Assembly (NCBI GenBank): GCA_947311175.1
Contig: CAMZKK010000237.1
Span: forward strand, 1-13,477
Direction of reading: 5' to 3'
DNA length: 13,477 nt
From: an uncultured Planctomycetota bacterium
Lineage (GTDB): Bacteria > Planctomycetota > SZUA-567 > JAFGNG01
Shown here: positions 6,173-13,406 of the stretch, in pieces
How the letters are laid out: every line of letters starts with the position of its first letter
Position numbering within the stretch: position 1 is the stretch's first letter
Notes under the pieces: generated by a model
Databases searched by the model: none
Seen by the model: the letters and a program-made list of their open reading frames with translations, nothing else
What the model was told of the DNA's origin: nothing
Position numbers and translations under genes: made by a program

Positions 6173-6562
6173 ATGGGTTATCCATTTATTGATACATTAA
6201 AATTTGATGACAAAGGACTCATCCCTACGGTTTGTGTTGATTACAAAACAGGTGAAGTATTGATGGTTGCCTACATGAATAAAGATAGTTTAGAAGAGAC
6301 GATGAAGAAAAGAATTTGCACCTTCTGGTCTCGCTCTCGCCAAGAACTTTGGCTAAAGGGAGCAACTTCAGGACATACCCAAGAGGTGGTAGAGATTAGA
6401 ACCGACTGCGATAACGACACCTTAGTTATAAAGGTCAAACAAAACGGTGCTGCTTGCCATATGGGGTATTATTCTTGTTTTTACAAACTCATAAAAGAAG
6501 ATGGTGAATTAGTTGAAGATGGAAAAAAAGTTTTTAATCCAGAAAATATTTATAAACAATAA
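6173..6562 (+). CDS. hisI: Phosphoribosyl-AMP cyclohydrolase
   Basis: This cytoplasmic enzyme catalyses the third step of histidine biosynthesis, opening the adenine ring of phosphoribosyl-AMP. The 129-residue protein is the stand-alone cyclohydrolase, with no HisE pyrophosphohydrolase domain. Conserved blocks include FDDKGLIPTV, TGEVLMVAYMN, FWSRSRQELWLKGATSGH and the metal site DCDNDTL. Asp78, Asp80 and Asp82 are the expected magnesium ligands, and Cys79, Cys95 and Cys102 (ACHMGYYSCF) the expected zinc ligands; all are present. GAAAGG at 6161-6166 is a well-spaced ribosome binding site. No other his gene is in the window. The LysA-type gene follows after seven to ten bases, so the two are very probably one transcript. 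The upstream region contains inverted repeats that could regulate it. Confidence 0.96.
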   Translation: MGYPFIDTLKFDDKGLIPTVCVDYKTGEVLMVAYMNKDSLEETMKKRICTFWSRSRQELWLKGATSGHTQEVVEIRTDCDNDTLVIKVKQNGAACHMGYYSCFYKLIKEDGELVEDGKKVFNPENIYKQ

Positions 6563-6565
6563 GGA
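6561..6565 (+). promoter_or_regulatory. Ribosome binding site for the LysA-type gene
   Basis: AAGGA overlaps the end of the hisI stop codon and lies seven bases before ATG 6573 (four before ATG 6570). It rules out the ATG at 6513 inside hisI as the start. Confidence 0.6.
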
Positions 6566-6572
6566 ATTAATG

Positions 6573-7823
6573 ATGACAAAAAGAATAAACCAAAATGTAG
6601 TGGATTTACCAACAGCAAAAATAAAAGAAGCAGTTAATAAATTACAGACTCCTTTCTTTATCTATGATGAAAACAAAATACGAAAAAATTGCCAAACCTT
6701 CTCCCAAACCTTTGCTGACAAATTTCCCGGATTTGCTCCGCTCTTTGCGGTAAAGGCAAACACCAACCCTGACCTCCTAAAGATTATTTTCTCTGAAGGT
6801 TTTGGGGCAGATGCCTCAAGTGAAGCAGAGGCATGGATTGCCCATAAACTCGGACAATGGGGAATGTATACCGGCAACTACACCAAAGAAGATGAATTTA
6901 AATTTGTCAAAAAATGCAATTTAATGATTAATCTCGATGACATTTCAATGTTACCAACCCTCAAAAAAATCGGGATGCCGGAGTTTATCTCATTCCGCAT
7001 CAATCCGGGAATCTCAAAAGGTGGAATGAAAAGTCTATTCTTCGCCGGCCCTGATGCCAAATACGGTGTTCCGGCAGAAGGAGTTGTTGATGCCTACCGA
7101 AAGGCTAAGAGGATGGGGGTAAAACGTTTTGGAATGCACACTATGACCGGTAGTAATGTCCTTGACGAAAAATACTTCCCGGCAGTTGCCGGTAAACTTC
7201 TTGACCTTGCCGCAGAATTAAAAAATAAATTAAAGATTGACCTCGAATACATTAATATTGGCGGTGGGTTTGGGGTGCCATACAAACCTAATGAAAAAAG
7301 CTTAGACCTAAACAAGGTCGTAAATGGTCTCAGAAAAGTTTTTAATCAAAAATGCAAAGAACACAACATCAAAGAACCAACTCTGATGGCAGAACCAGGT
7401 AGGTGGATAATGGCTGATACCGGTTGGCTGATTGGTAAAGTAAATGTAATAAAAGATTCATACAAAAAATTTGCTGGAATTGATTGCGGAATGAACGACC
7501 TCCCTCGTCCAGCCATCTATGACGCTTATCATCACATCACCGTCTTAGGTAAGTCATTAAAGGCAAGGCAAGAAAAGATTAACATTGTCGGAAGACTTTG
7601 CGAAAACAATGACCAATTTGCCAAGGAAAGATTATTACCAAAAATAAAAATCGGCGACCATATAGTTATTCACAATGCCGGTGCCCATGCCTATGCAATG
7701 GGGCATAATTATAATAATCGCCCACGAAGTGCTGAATATCTAATCAAGACAAAGGGTGGATTTAAGAAAATTCGTCGAGCAGAAACTATCGAGGATTTAT
7801 TTAAGACAACCAATATTTCATAA
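6573..7823 (+). CDS. lysA: Diaminopimelate decarboxylase-type PLP enzyme, variant subfamily
   Basis: The 416-residue protein is a fold-type III PLP decarboxylase, most likely making lysine from meso-diaminopimelate. The PLP lysine is K61 in FAVKANTNPDLLK. Also present are the phosphate-binding glycine loop INIGGGFGVPY (228-237), AEPGRWIMADTGWL (273-286), the second-subunit cysteine block GRLCENNDQF (C343) and the C-terminal GAHAYAMGHNYNNRPRSAE. The usual HxHIGSQ region reads HTMTGSN (189-195), so the His that normally stacks on the cofactor is Met191. From memory, a whole clade annotated as diaminopimelate decarboxylase shares this HTM pattern, together with YHHITVLGK and CENND, so it is a subfamily feature and not damage. 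Related substrates cannot be excluded. The start could also be 6570. It follows hisI directly. Confidence 0.85.
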   Translation: MTKRINQNVVDLPTAKIKEAVNKLQTPFFIYDENKIRKNCQTFSQTFADKFPGFAPLFAVKANTNPDLLKIIFSEGFGADASSEAEAWIAHKLGQWGMYTGNYTKEDEFKFVKKCNLMINLDDISMLPTLKKIGMPEFISFRINPGISKGGMKSLFFAGPDAKYGVPAEGVVDAYRKAKRMGVKRFGMHTMTGSNVLDEKYFPAVAGKLLDLAAELKNKLKIDLEYINIGGGFGVPYKPNEKSLDLNKVVNGLRKVFNQKCKEHNIKEPTLMAEPGRWIMADTGWLIGKVNVIKDSYKKFAGIDCGMNDLPRPAIYDAYHHITVLGKSLKARQEKINIVGRLCENNDQFAKERLLPKIKIGDHIVIHNAGAHAYAMGHNYNNRPRSAEYLIKTKGGFKKIRRAETIEDLFKTTNIS

Positions 7824-7858
7824 ATTTTTGGCATTAACCTAAATTCAAAGGCTAAGGT

Positions 7859-9106
7859 ATGGACGACTCAACAAAAGACAAAAAAGGCAGAAATGAAAAC
7901 CTTAACGCCGAACTTAATCAAATTGATGAGGCAGATTACAAAGTCATTGAACAAGCAATAATTCGTGCGGAGAGAATTGCTGCGGTCAGCACCTTCGCTG
8001 GTGGCATTGCCCACGAATTCAACAATATCCATACCTCGATAATTGGATTTTTAAGCATTGTGCTCGACAACGAAACCCTCAATACCTCGGTCAAGGAGAA
8101 ATTAGAATATGCCCTTGCCTCTTCATATCGAGCAGCAGAAGTGACCAAAAGGTTGCTTGCATTTACCGTCAACAAAAAAGCGGAAAGAACTTCAATACAG
8201 ATTAAAGACATCGTCGAAGACGCTCTTAATTTAGTAAAAAACAAATACGAATCAGAAGGAATTAATTTTCAGGTAAACCACAAGACTAGGGCAAGTTTAT
8301 TTGTTGATAAAGAGCAACTAACACAAGTTGTCTTGAATATGCTGATAAATTCTCATCACGCAACAGCTGGTAAAGGCAAAAAAAACATTGCGATAACAAC
8401 CGGCATTGAAAACAATACCGCATACATCAAGATTAAGGATAACGGCTGTGGAATCCCAAAAAATGAAATAAGTAAGGTATTCACTCCTTTTTTTACAAAA
8501 AAAGGAGAACATGCAGATTTCGATGCACCAATGGCAAAGGCTAAAGGTGTGGGCTTAGGATTAAGCATCTGCCAAACAATTGTCGATAACCATGGTGGCG
8601 AGATAAAGGTTTCAAGCACTTATGGAGAAGAAACAGAATTCACTTTATTATTCCCAATTGACGAACATCGCTCGACAAAATACATCAGTGGAATATACAA
8701 AAAATTAGATAAAATAATTGGAACAAAGGTCTTAATTCTTGATGATGAAGAATTGATATTAAACCTTGTCAGTCACATTCTCGGCAGAGAAGGATGTCTT
8801 GTCACTGCGATTGACAGTGGAGCCGAGGCGTTAGAATTATTGAAAAAAGTAGATTTTGACATTGCCCTCATTGACTTACAAATGCCAAAAATGAATGGCA
8901 TTAAGTTTATGCAAGAGCTTGATAAGCTAAAGCTCAAAAACTCACCAATCAAAATTGTATTAACCGGCGAGGTGACTGATGAAAATTCAGAAGAAATTGA
9001 TGAACTAGATGTATTTACGACAATTAGAAAACCATTTAAGGTGGCAACTATTTATAGAACGATTGCGAAGGCAATAACTAAAAAAAATTCAGACAACAAA
9101 AAATGA
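7859..9106 (+). CDS. Soluble histidine kinase with a C-terminal receiver domain (hybrid kinase)
   Basis: This 415-residue signalling protein has no membrane helix and no recognisable sensor domain. After a 35-residue polar head comes the HisKA dimerisation helix with the phospho-acceptor His52 in FAGGIAHEFNN. The ATPase domain follows: N-box VVLNMLINSHHA (157-168), G1 box KDNGCGIP (193-200), F-box VFTPFFTKK and G2 box GVGLGLSI (230-237). A receiver domain fills residues 289-405, with acidic Asp295/Asp296, phospho-acceptor Asp339 in LIDLQMPKMNG, Thr369 and Lys391 (RKPF), all intact. AAAGG at 7847-7851 is seven bases before the ATG. It lies 35 bases after the LysA-type gene and may share its transcript. 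With no output domain here, it probably passes phosphate on or binds a partner that senses the signal. Confidence 0.92.
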   Translation: MDDSTKDKKGRNENLNAELNQIDEADYKVIEQAIIRAERIAAVSTFAGGIAHEFNNIHTSIIGFLSIVLDNETLNTSVKEKLEYALASSYRAAEVTKRLLAFTVNKKAERTSIQIKDIVEDALNLVKNKYESEGINFQVNHKTRASLFVDKEQLTQVVLNMLINSHHATAGKGKKNIAITTGIENNTAYIKIKDNGCGIPKNEISKVFTPFFTKKGEHADFDAPMAKAKGVGLGLSICQTIVDNHGGEIKVSSTYGEETEFTLLFPIDEHRSTKYISGIYKKLDKIIGTKVLILDDEELILNLVSHILGREGCLVTAIDSGAEALELLKKVDFDIALIDLQMPKMNGIKFMQELDKLKLKNSPIKIVLTGEVTDENSEEIDELDVFTTIRKPFKVATIYRTIAKAITKKNSDNKK

Positions 9107-9313
9107 TTAATCGGCTGAACATTTGTCATATATTTTAATCCATAACTTGAAAGGGCAACATTTTGTCGTGGATGTGTAGTCATAGAGGAAAGAATGATTT
9201 TTGTAATTTAAGAAAAGAAAACTGTATTCCCGGCAGTAAAAAATGTGTGCTTGAGGGCAAGGTTACATTTATAAATGAAGAAAGAAAACCTGCAATAAAG
9301 AGAAAGAAAAGAA
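9107..9313. other. Intergenic gap before the methyltransferase operon
   Basis: These 207 bases contain only very short open frames, no strong hairpin and no convincing promoter. A promoter for the genes downstream is expected here from the layout but cannot be assigned. Confidence 0.4.
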
Positions 9314-10111
9314 ATGCCTAAATTTACTGCAAAAACTGCTTGCAAACATACCTTGTATGAAAAATCAGTGCAATGCGTAGGTGCTGATATTGATTTTGTT
9401 ATTCGAATTTTCAAGAATGAATTTTCTCGGCAACCACGAATACTCAAAGAGGATTTTTGCGGAACATTTTCCGCAGCGATAGAATTTATAAATCGCAATA
9501 GACAAAACTTCGCGATAGCAGTTGATTTAGATAAAGATGTCCTTACTTGGGGAAAACAACATAATCTACCACAAGCAAAAAGAAAAGAAAACATCACCAT
9601 CATCAATGATGATGTAAACAATGTCACCGAACCAAAGATTGATATTATTATGAGTATGAATTTTAGTTACTTCATATTTAAAAAACGAGAAGAACTAAAG
9701 CAATATTTCAAAAATGTTTTTACTTCATTAAAAACCGAAGGTGCATTCGTCTTAGATATCTATGGCGGTAGTGAGGCACAAGAGCAACAAGAAGAAAAAA
9801 CCGAATTTGACGACTTTACCTATGTATGGGATCAGGGTGATTTCAATCCCATAACAAATGAAGTAAAAAACCATATTCATTTTGAATTTCCCGATGGCTC
9901 AAAAATCAAAAAGGCATTTTCTTATGACTGGCGACTATGGACACCACAAGAAATTGTTGAACTTTTACAAGAAGTCGGATTCGCCACTGCCGATGTCTAT
10001 TGGGAAGGATGGGATGAAGAAGAAGAAACCGGTAACGGAATATTTAGAAAAAGAAAAAAAGCAGAAAGTATTGCCGGCTGGATTGCATATATTGTTGGGA
10101 TAAAAAAATAA
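9314..10111 (+). CDS. Class I SAM-dependent methyltransferase
   Basis: A soluble 265-residue protein with a Rossmann-type methyltransferase core. The SAM-binding motif I region is ILKEDFCGTFSAAIEFI (43-59), followed by the acidic end of strand two, AIAVDLD (67-73), and motif II-like INDDV at 97-101. The segment MNFSYFIFKKREEL and then GAFVLDIYGGSEA (143-155) fit the later core strands. The second half, with FTYVWDQGDFNP, HFEFPDGS, FSYDWRLWT and VYWEGWDEE, is a conserved substrate cap that I recall from an uncharacterised bacterial methyltransferase family; the substrate is unknown. The ribosome binding site is a purine-rich run without a strong GGAG. The scramblase-like gene follows after 21 bases, suggesting an operon. 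Confidence 0.82.
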   Translation: MPKFTAKTACKHTLYEKSVQCVGADIDFVIRIFKNEFSRQPRILKEDFCGTFSAAIEFINRNRQNFAIAVDLDKDVLTWGKQHNLPQAKRKENITIINDDVNNVTEPKIDIIMSMNFSYFIFKKREELKQYFKNVFTSLKTEGAFVLDIYGGSEAQEQQEEKTEFDDFTYVWDQGDFNPITNEVKNHIHFEFPDGSKIKKAFSYDWRLWTPQEIVELLQEVGFATADVYWEGWDEEEETGNGIFRKRKKAESIAGWIAYIVGIKK

Positions 10112-10132
10112 ACACAAATTGAAAGGATTAAA

Positions 10133-10720
10133 ATGAGTGAAGTATTAAATAAAAATATATTTTTGGTTAAAGAGCATGTCGGGATGTTTAAGGCGGCTAA
10201 TAATTACGATATTTATGACCCCGAGAGCAATCAGATTATAATGGAATGTCGAGAAGAAAACTTAGGCACAATCACCAAACTTCTTAGATTTACCGATTAC
10301 AAAAGAATGACACCTTTTGATATAACCATCAGAACCCCTGATGGCAAACAAGTCGTAAGAATAAAGAGAGGAATATCTATCTTCCTTTCCAAGGTAGAAG
10401 TTTTTGATGAAAACGACAGATACATTGGCGGTTTTAAACAAAAGCTATTTTCAATTGGTGGTAAATTTTCCGTAATTGATGAAAATGAAACTCCGGTATG
10501 TATGCTCCAAGGCAAGTGGACTGGTTGGGATTTTAGATTTATGGCTGATGAAGTTGAACTCGCTCATGTAACCAAAAAGTGGGCAGGACTCGGTAAAGAA
10601 TTATTCACCAGTGCCGACAACTATGTTTTGAATATCAGCGATTCTGTGCCAACTGATAACTCCGCCCGCAAGCTAATCCTTGCGGCAGTAATGTGCATAG
10701 ACATGGTATTGAAGGAATAA
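10133..10720 (+). CDS. Phospholipid scramblase-related / LURP-one-like protein
   Basis: This 195-residue protein matches the bacterial scramblase-related family, which has a tubby-like beta-barrel fold. Supporting features are the repeated strand pattern with YDIYDPESNQIIMECRE, FDITIRTPDGKQVVRIKRG, VEVFDENDRYIGGFKQK and FSVIDENETPVCMLQGKW. The closing KKWAGLGKELFTSADNYVL (about 148-166) precedes a hydrophobic C-terminal helix, ILAAVMCIDMVL. In eukaryotes relatives move lipids or act as membrane-tethered regulators; in bacteria the role is not established. No signal peptide is seen. GAAAGG at 10121-10126 is a good ribosome binding site. It lies between the methyltransferase and the three-helix membrane protein with gaps of 21 and 25 bases, so a shared transcript and a membrane-related role are inferred. 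Confidence 0.78.
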   Translation: MSEVLNKNIFLVKEHVGMFKAANNYDIYDPESNQIIMECREENLGTITKLLRFTDYKRMTPFDITIRTPDGKQVVRIKRGISIFLSKVEVFDENDRYIGGFKQKLFSIGGKFSVIDENETPVCMLQGKWTGWDFRFMADEVELAHVTKKWAGLGKELFTSADNYVLNISDSVPTDNSARKLILAAVMCIDMVLKE

Positions 10721-10745
10721 AAAAAAATTAAATTAATTTCACTTT

Positions 10746-12143
10746 ATGGAAAAAATAATGCAAAAAGACTTTTCAATCAAGACAAAACAAATATTAAACA
10801 CATTTAATCTCGCAATGTTTTTTGAAATTGCCTGTGCCATCTTTGGGCAATGGTTTTATCTGATGGCTGGGATATTTATTGTAATCAAACTGATGGGGCT
10901 TCAGGGAACAATCGAACTCAACTACTTATTGATGTCTATCATCCTTGCCCTTGGTTGGGTTATTCATAAATACCATAATTCAAAATATTCAAAAGACGAT
11001 GCTATTTGCTGGCTGGACCTAAATGAAGAGGCGGGTGGTCGCTACCTTGCCAAAATTAATGACGAAAAGCAAGATGTCGTTGTTTCTAAAAAAACGGTTG
11101 AGGCTGACGCAAACCTAACAAGCTATTTGCAACGACTAACAATGCCATCGCTGGTATTTTTAGTAGCATTTATTATGCCGGGAATTGAATCAACAATCAA
11201 ACCATCCGCAAAGTCGGTAAGACGAAAATTACAAATGACTGAAAAAAATATCGATAAGGTGGATGAACATCAAATTGTCAATGAAAAAAGGATTGAGGAA
11301 TTACAACAAGCAATTGAAAAAATAAATGCGATTGCTGACGACCGCCCCGAATCAGCAATGGAGGGAGTTGACCACCTCCAAAGGAGCATTGAAGAAGATG
11401 TTATTGAGAGAGCTAAGGAAGATTTAAAAAATCTTCAAATAGCCCGACAACTACTTGCATCCCTAACCGCCAAAGGTCAAGATAAAGAAACAATACCGGA
11501 TAAAGAAAATCTTAAAAATCTCGCAAATAGCTTAAACAATGAATTAAAAAATGGTTTGGAGAGCCCTGACCTTGAAAAGGCATTGCAAAGTCTTGGATTT
11601 TCGGCAAATAGCAGTCTCAACAGCCAAACCCTTGCAGGGCTTAGCGAAAAAGAATTGAAAAAATTGGCAAAGGCATTACGGAAATGTTCGGTAAAAAGAT
11701 TGAGTAATTGCAAGAGTTGTAAATCATGTATGAGCAGTCTGGCAAGCAAAGAAAAATTAAAAAAGATGCTGTCAGGAGTTGGAAAATTATCTTCACTCGG
11801 AGATTTGATGGCAAAGACCAAAGGAACAAAAGGCTGTAAACGATATGGAAAAGGTGGTATAGATCGAGGTCGAGGCGATGCCCCTTTACAATTTGGCGAT
11901 GAGAAAAAGGCAAATAATCCAAAATTTAAACCAATAGTTATGGGTGGCAACGATGAATTTATTCCGGGGGTAATTTTAAAAAGACAAGCATTTGAGGTTG
12001 AAAAAATGCCACCCCCAGAGTTTAGCTTAAGCAAAAGAAGTGGAATAAAAGTAAAAGGCAAAATTATCTCAGAACAATCATCAGTCGCCCTAGGACCGGA
12101 AAGAATGACTATCGCAAAAAAATATTTTGAGTTGATTAAATAA
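10746..12143 (+). CDS. MoxR-associated membrane protein with coiled coil and cysteine cluster, family not recognised
   Basis: A 465-residue protein that I cannot name with confidence. Two membrane helices lie near residues 22-50 and 56-74 and a third near 132-149. Residues 155-240 are strongly charged and helical, likely a coiled coil. A cysteine cluster C314-x7-C322-x2-C325-x2-C328 (NCKSCKSCMS) follows, with another Cys at 364. A glycine- and arginine-rich stretch GKGGIDRGRGDAPLQFGDE (368-386) leads into a basic C-terminal part ending PERMTIAKKYFELIK. From memory, similar GRGDAP stretches and endings occur in large membrane proteins beside moxR in PVC-group genomes. No ribosome binding site precedes ATG 10746; ATG 10758, behind GGA, is an alternative start. 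It sits directly before the MoxR gene but is separated from it by a hairpin and repeats. Confidence 0.75.
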   Translation: MEKIMQKDFSIKTKQILNTFNLAMFFEIACAIFGQWFYLMAGIFIVIKLMGLQGTIELNYLLMSIILALGWVIHKYHNSKYSKDDAICWLDLNEEAGGRYLAKINDEKQDVVVSKKTVEADANLTSYLQRLTMPSLVFLVAFIMPGIESTIKPSAKSVRRKLQMTEKNIDKVDEHQIVNEKRIEELQQAIEKINAIADDRPESAMEGVDHLQRSIEEDVIERAKEDLKNLQIARQLLASLTAKGQDKETIPDKENLKNLANSLNNELKNGLESPDLEKALQSLGFSANSSLNSQTLAGLSEKELKKLAKALRKCSVKRLSNCKSCKSCMSSLASKEKLKKMLSGVGKLSSLGDLMAKTKGTKGCKRYGKGGIDRGRGDAPLQFGDEKKANNPKFKPIVMGGNDEFIPGVILKRQAFEVEKMPPPEFSLSKRSGIKVKGKIISEQSSVALGPERMTIAKKYFELIK

Positions 12144-12149
12144 ACATGG

Positions 12150-12175
12150 GACATACAAATTTTTCTTTGTATGTC
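12150..12175 (+). terminator. Stem-loop after the membrane-protein gene
   Basis: A perfect 10-bp stem, GACATACAAA with TTTGTATGTC, encloses a six-base T-rich loop, seven bases after the stop codon. The position fits a terminator or a 3' protective hairpin. The downstream arm is not followed by a clear T-run, so termination may be partial and allow read-through to moxR. Confidence 0.5.
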
Positions 12176-12189
12176 ACATATCCTTATTG

Positions 12190-12222
12190 ACAATTAAAAA
12201 TTAACAATTAAAAATTAACAAT
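12190..12222. repeat. A+T-rich 14-bp tandem repeat
   Basis: ACAATTAAAAATTA occurs twice in tandem (12190-12203, 12204-12217), followed by a five-base partial copy. Similar A+T-rich text lies next to the 20-bp repeat at 6077-6100 (minus strand) and at 3213-3238. Confidence 0.65.
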
Positions 12223-12228
12223 GGTTGT

Positions 12229-12241
12229 GACGCTTTGCGTC
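12229..12241. repeat. Small perfect hairpin GACGC-TTT-GCGTC
   Basis: A 5-bp perfect stem with a three-base loop stands between the 14-bp and 42-bp repeats. It is G+C-rich for this neighbourhood. It may be part of the same repeat element. Confidence 0.4.
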
Positions 12242-12287
12242 GTGATGTTTATCGCAAGCGGGCTTAAAAAGTTCTTGGAAAATAATG

Positions 12288-12378
12288 CCCTCGGAATAAG
12301 GTTGAGGGACACGCAAAGGAGCTTTATGTCCCTCGGAATAAGGTTGAGGTACACGCAAAGAGGCTTTGCATGCCCCTC
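12288..12378 (+). repeat. 42-bp tandem repeat with conserved hairpins upstream of moxR
   Basis: Two tandem copies (12288-12329 and 12330-12371) are followed by a CCCTCG remnant. Each begins CCCTCGGAATAAGGTTGAGG. In copy one, GAGGGACA (12304-12311) pairs with TGTCCCTC (12327-12334), with an inner AAAG/CTTT. In copy two, GAGG pairs with CCTC (12375-12378), with an inner GCAAAG/CTTTGC (12355-12369). The hairpin plan is kept while the paired bases differ, which favours a structural role. The repeat ends just before the moxR ribosome binding site. Confidence 0.7.
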
Positions 12379-12389
12379 GTTTTAATAAT

Positions 12390-12394
12390 AAGGA
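12390..12394 (+). promoter_or_regulatory. Ribosome binding site that decides the moxR start
   Basis: AAGGA seven bases before ATG 12402 supports that start over a TTG at 12366, which lies inside the 42-bp repeat. Confidence 0.65.
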
Positions 12395-12401
12395 ATACTA
12401 C

Positions 12402-13406
12402 ATGGTAAATCTAAATCAGAAAATTAAAGAGGTTGAAGATGCTTTGAATCAGGTGATTTTGGGGAAATCTGATTTGATTAGAAACTTTATAATTGGAATC
12501 CTTGCCAATGGTCATATTTTATTAGAAGGTTTGCCGGGGCTGGGCAAGACACAGATGGTTAAGGCATTTTCTCGTCTTTGCGATATTGCTTCTACCAGAA
12601 TTCAATTCACACCCGATTTGATGCCAATGGATATAACCGGAGCAAATATTCTTAGCGAAAATGGTGGAGTGCGGGAGATGAAATTTCACCCCGGACCAAT
12701 CTTTGGCAATATGGTTTTGGCTGACGAAATCAATCGAGCAAGCCCAAAGACCCAAGCAGCCTTGCTTGAAGCAATGCAAGAACATCGTGTAACTGTCCTT
12801 GGCACCACTCACACCCTACCTGAGCCATTTATGGTATTGGCAACCCAAAACCCAATCGAGTTAGAAGGAACATACCCCTTGCCAGAGGCACAGATTGATA
12901 GATTCTTATTAAAATTGGATGTCCTTGGTGTTGAGGCAGATGTCTTGACAGATATTTTACTAAAACTCGATGACGGCGAGATTCCTGACCTCCAAAAAAT
13001 CATTACCAGAGATGAGTTACTTGATGCAATGAAACAAGTAAAAAATATTTCAGTTGCAAAACCAATTGCCAGCTATATCGCAAGGCTGGTAAGTGCAACC
13101 CATCCCAACAGTGATGATGATTTAGGAAAATTAATTAGATTTGGAGCATCTCCACGGGCTGCCATTTCTATGGCAAGGGCTGCACGGGCAAGAGCATTTA
13201 TGAATAATCGCAGTACCGTTGGATTTGAAGATGTCAAAGATGTTGCTCTACCTGTTCTTAGACACAGGATTATCTTAGACTATTCTGCCAAACTTGAAGG
13301 AATAACTTCCGACGATGTTGTCAAAAAGATTATTGACGCAGTATCGGAATTAGAAAGAAATGCACCAGACTCAATCATAGAAAGGGTTGTCAATGAGACA
13401 AACTAA
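12402..13406 (+). CDS. moxR: MoxR-family AAA+ ATPase
   Basis: A soluble AAA+ ATPase of 334 residues that acts as a chaperone-like motor, typically maturing or remodelling von Willebrand A-domain or envelope proteins encoded nearby. The Walker A motif GLPGLGKT is at 43-50. The family insert region LMPMDITGANIL and the Walker B VLADEIN (105-111, Asp108/Glu109) follow. Sensor 1 is ATQNP (Asn150) in LATQNPIELEGTYPLPEAQIDRF. Sensor 2 is GASPRA (Arg252), and the C-terminal lid ends with VLRHRIILDYSAKLEG. All catalytic motifs are intact and the length is normal. The next gene starts inside its last codons (14-base overlap) and encodes an exported protein, so the unit is translationally coupled. The usual DUF58 partner is not in the window but may lie downstream. 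Confidence 0.95.
   Translation: MVNLNQKIKEVEDALNQVILGKSDLIRNFIIGILANGHILLEGLPGLGKTQMVKAFSRLCDIASTRIQFTPDLMPMDITGANILSENGGVREMKFHPGPIFGNMVLADEINRASPKTQAALLEAMQEHRVTVLGTTHTLPEPFMVLATQNPIELEGTYPLPEAQIDRFLLKLDVLGVEADVLTDILLKLDDGEIPDLQKIITRDELLDAMKQVKNISVAKPIASYIARLVSATHPNSDDDLGKLIRFGASPRAAISMARAARARAFMNNRSTVGFEDVKDVALPVLRHRIILDYSAKLEGITSDDVVKKIIDAVSELERNAPDSIIERVVNETN

Larger units (their letters stand above)
12221..12385 (+). other. Open frame of 54 codons across the repeat region, doubtful as a gene
   Basis: An ATG at 12221 opens a 54-codon frame through the 42-bp repeats, which are in frame (14 codons) and give two copies of a basic LGIRLR-x-TQR-x-F motif. No ribosome binding site precedes it, and the frame also covers hairpin-forming DNA. 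It is more likely a repeat that happens to be open than a gene, but it ends only 17 bases before moxR and deserves a check. Confidence 0.15.

Noticed and set aside
11477..12193. Leftward 238-codon open frame opposite the membrane-protein gene
   Set aside because: It lies wholly against a better-supported gene, has low-complexity Phe/Leu/Ser/Pro composition and shows no domain motif; it is an antisense shadow.
12190..12378. CRISPR array
   Set aside because: The repeats are directly tandem without unique spacers and no cas genes are nearby.
12366..12401. TTG start for moxR
   Set aside because: It falls inside the 42-bp repeat and lacks a suitable ribosome binding site, whereas ATG 12402 has AAGGA upstream and the expected MoxR N-terminus.
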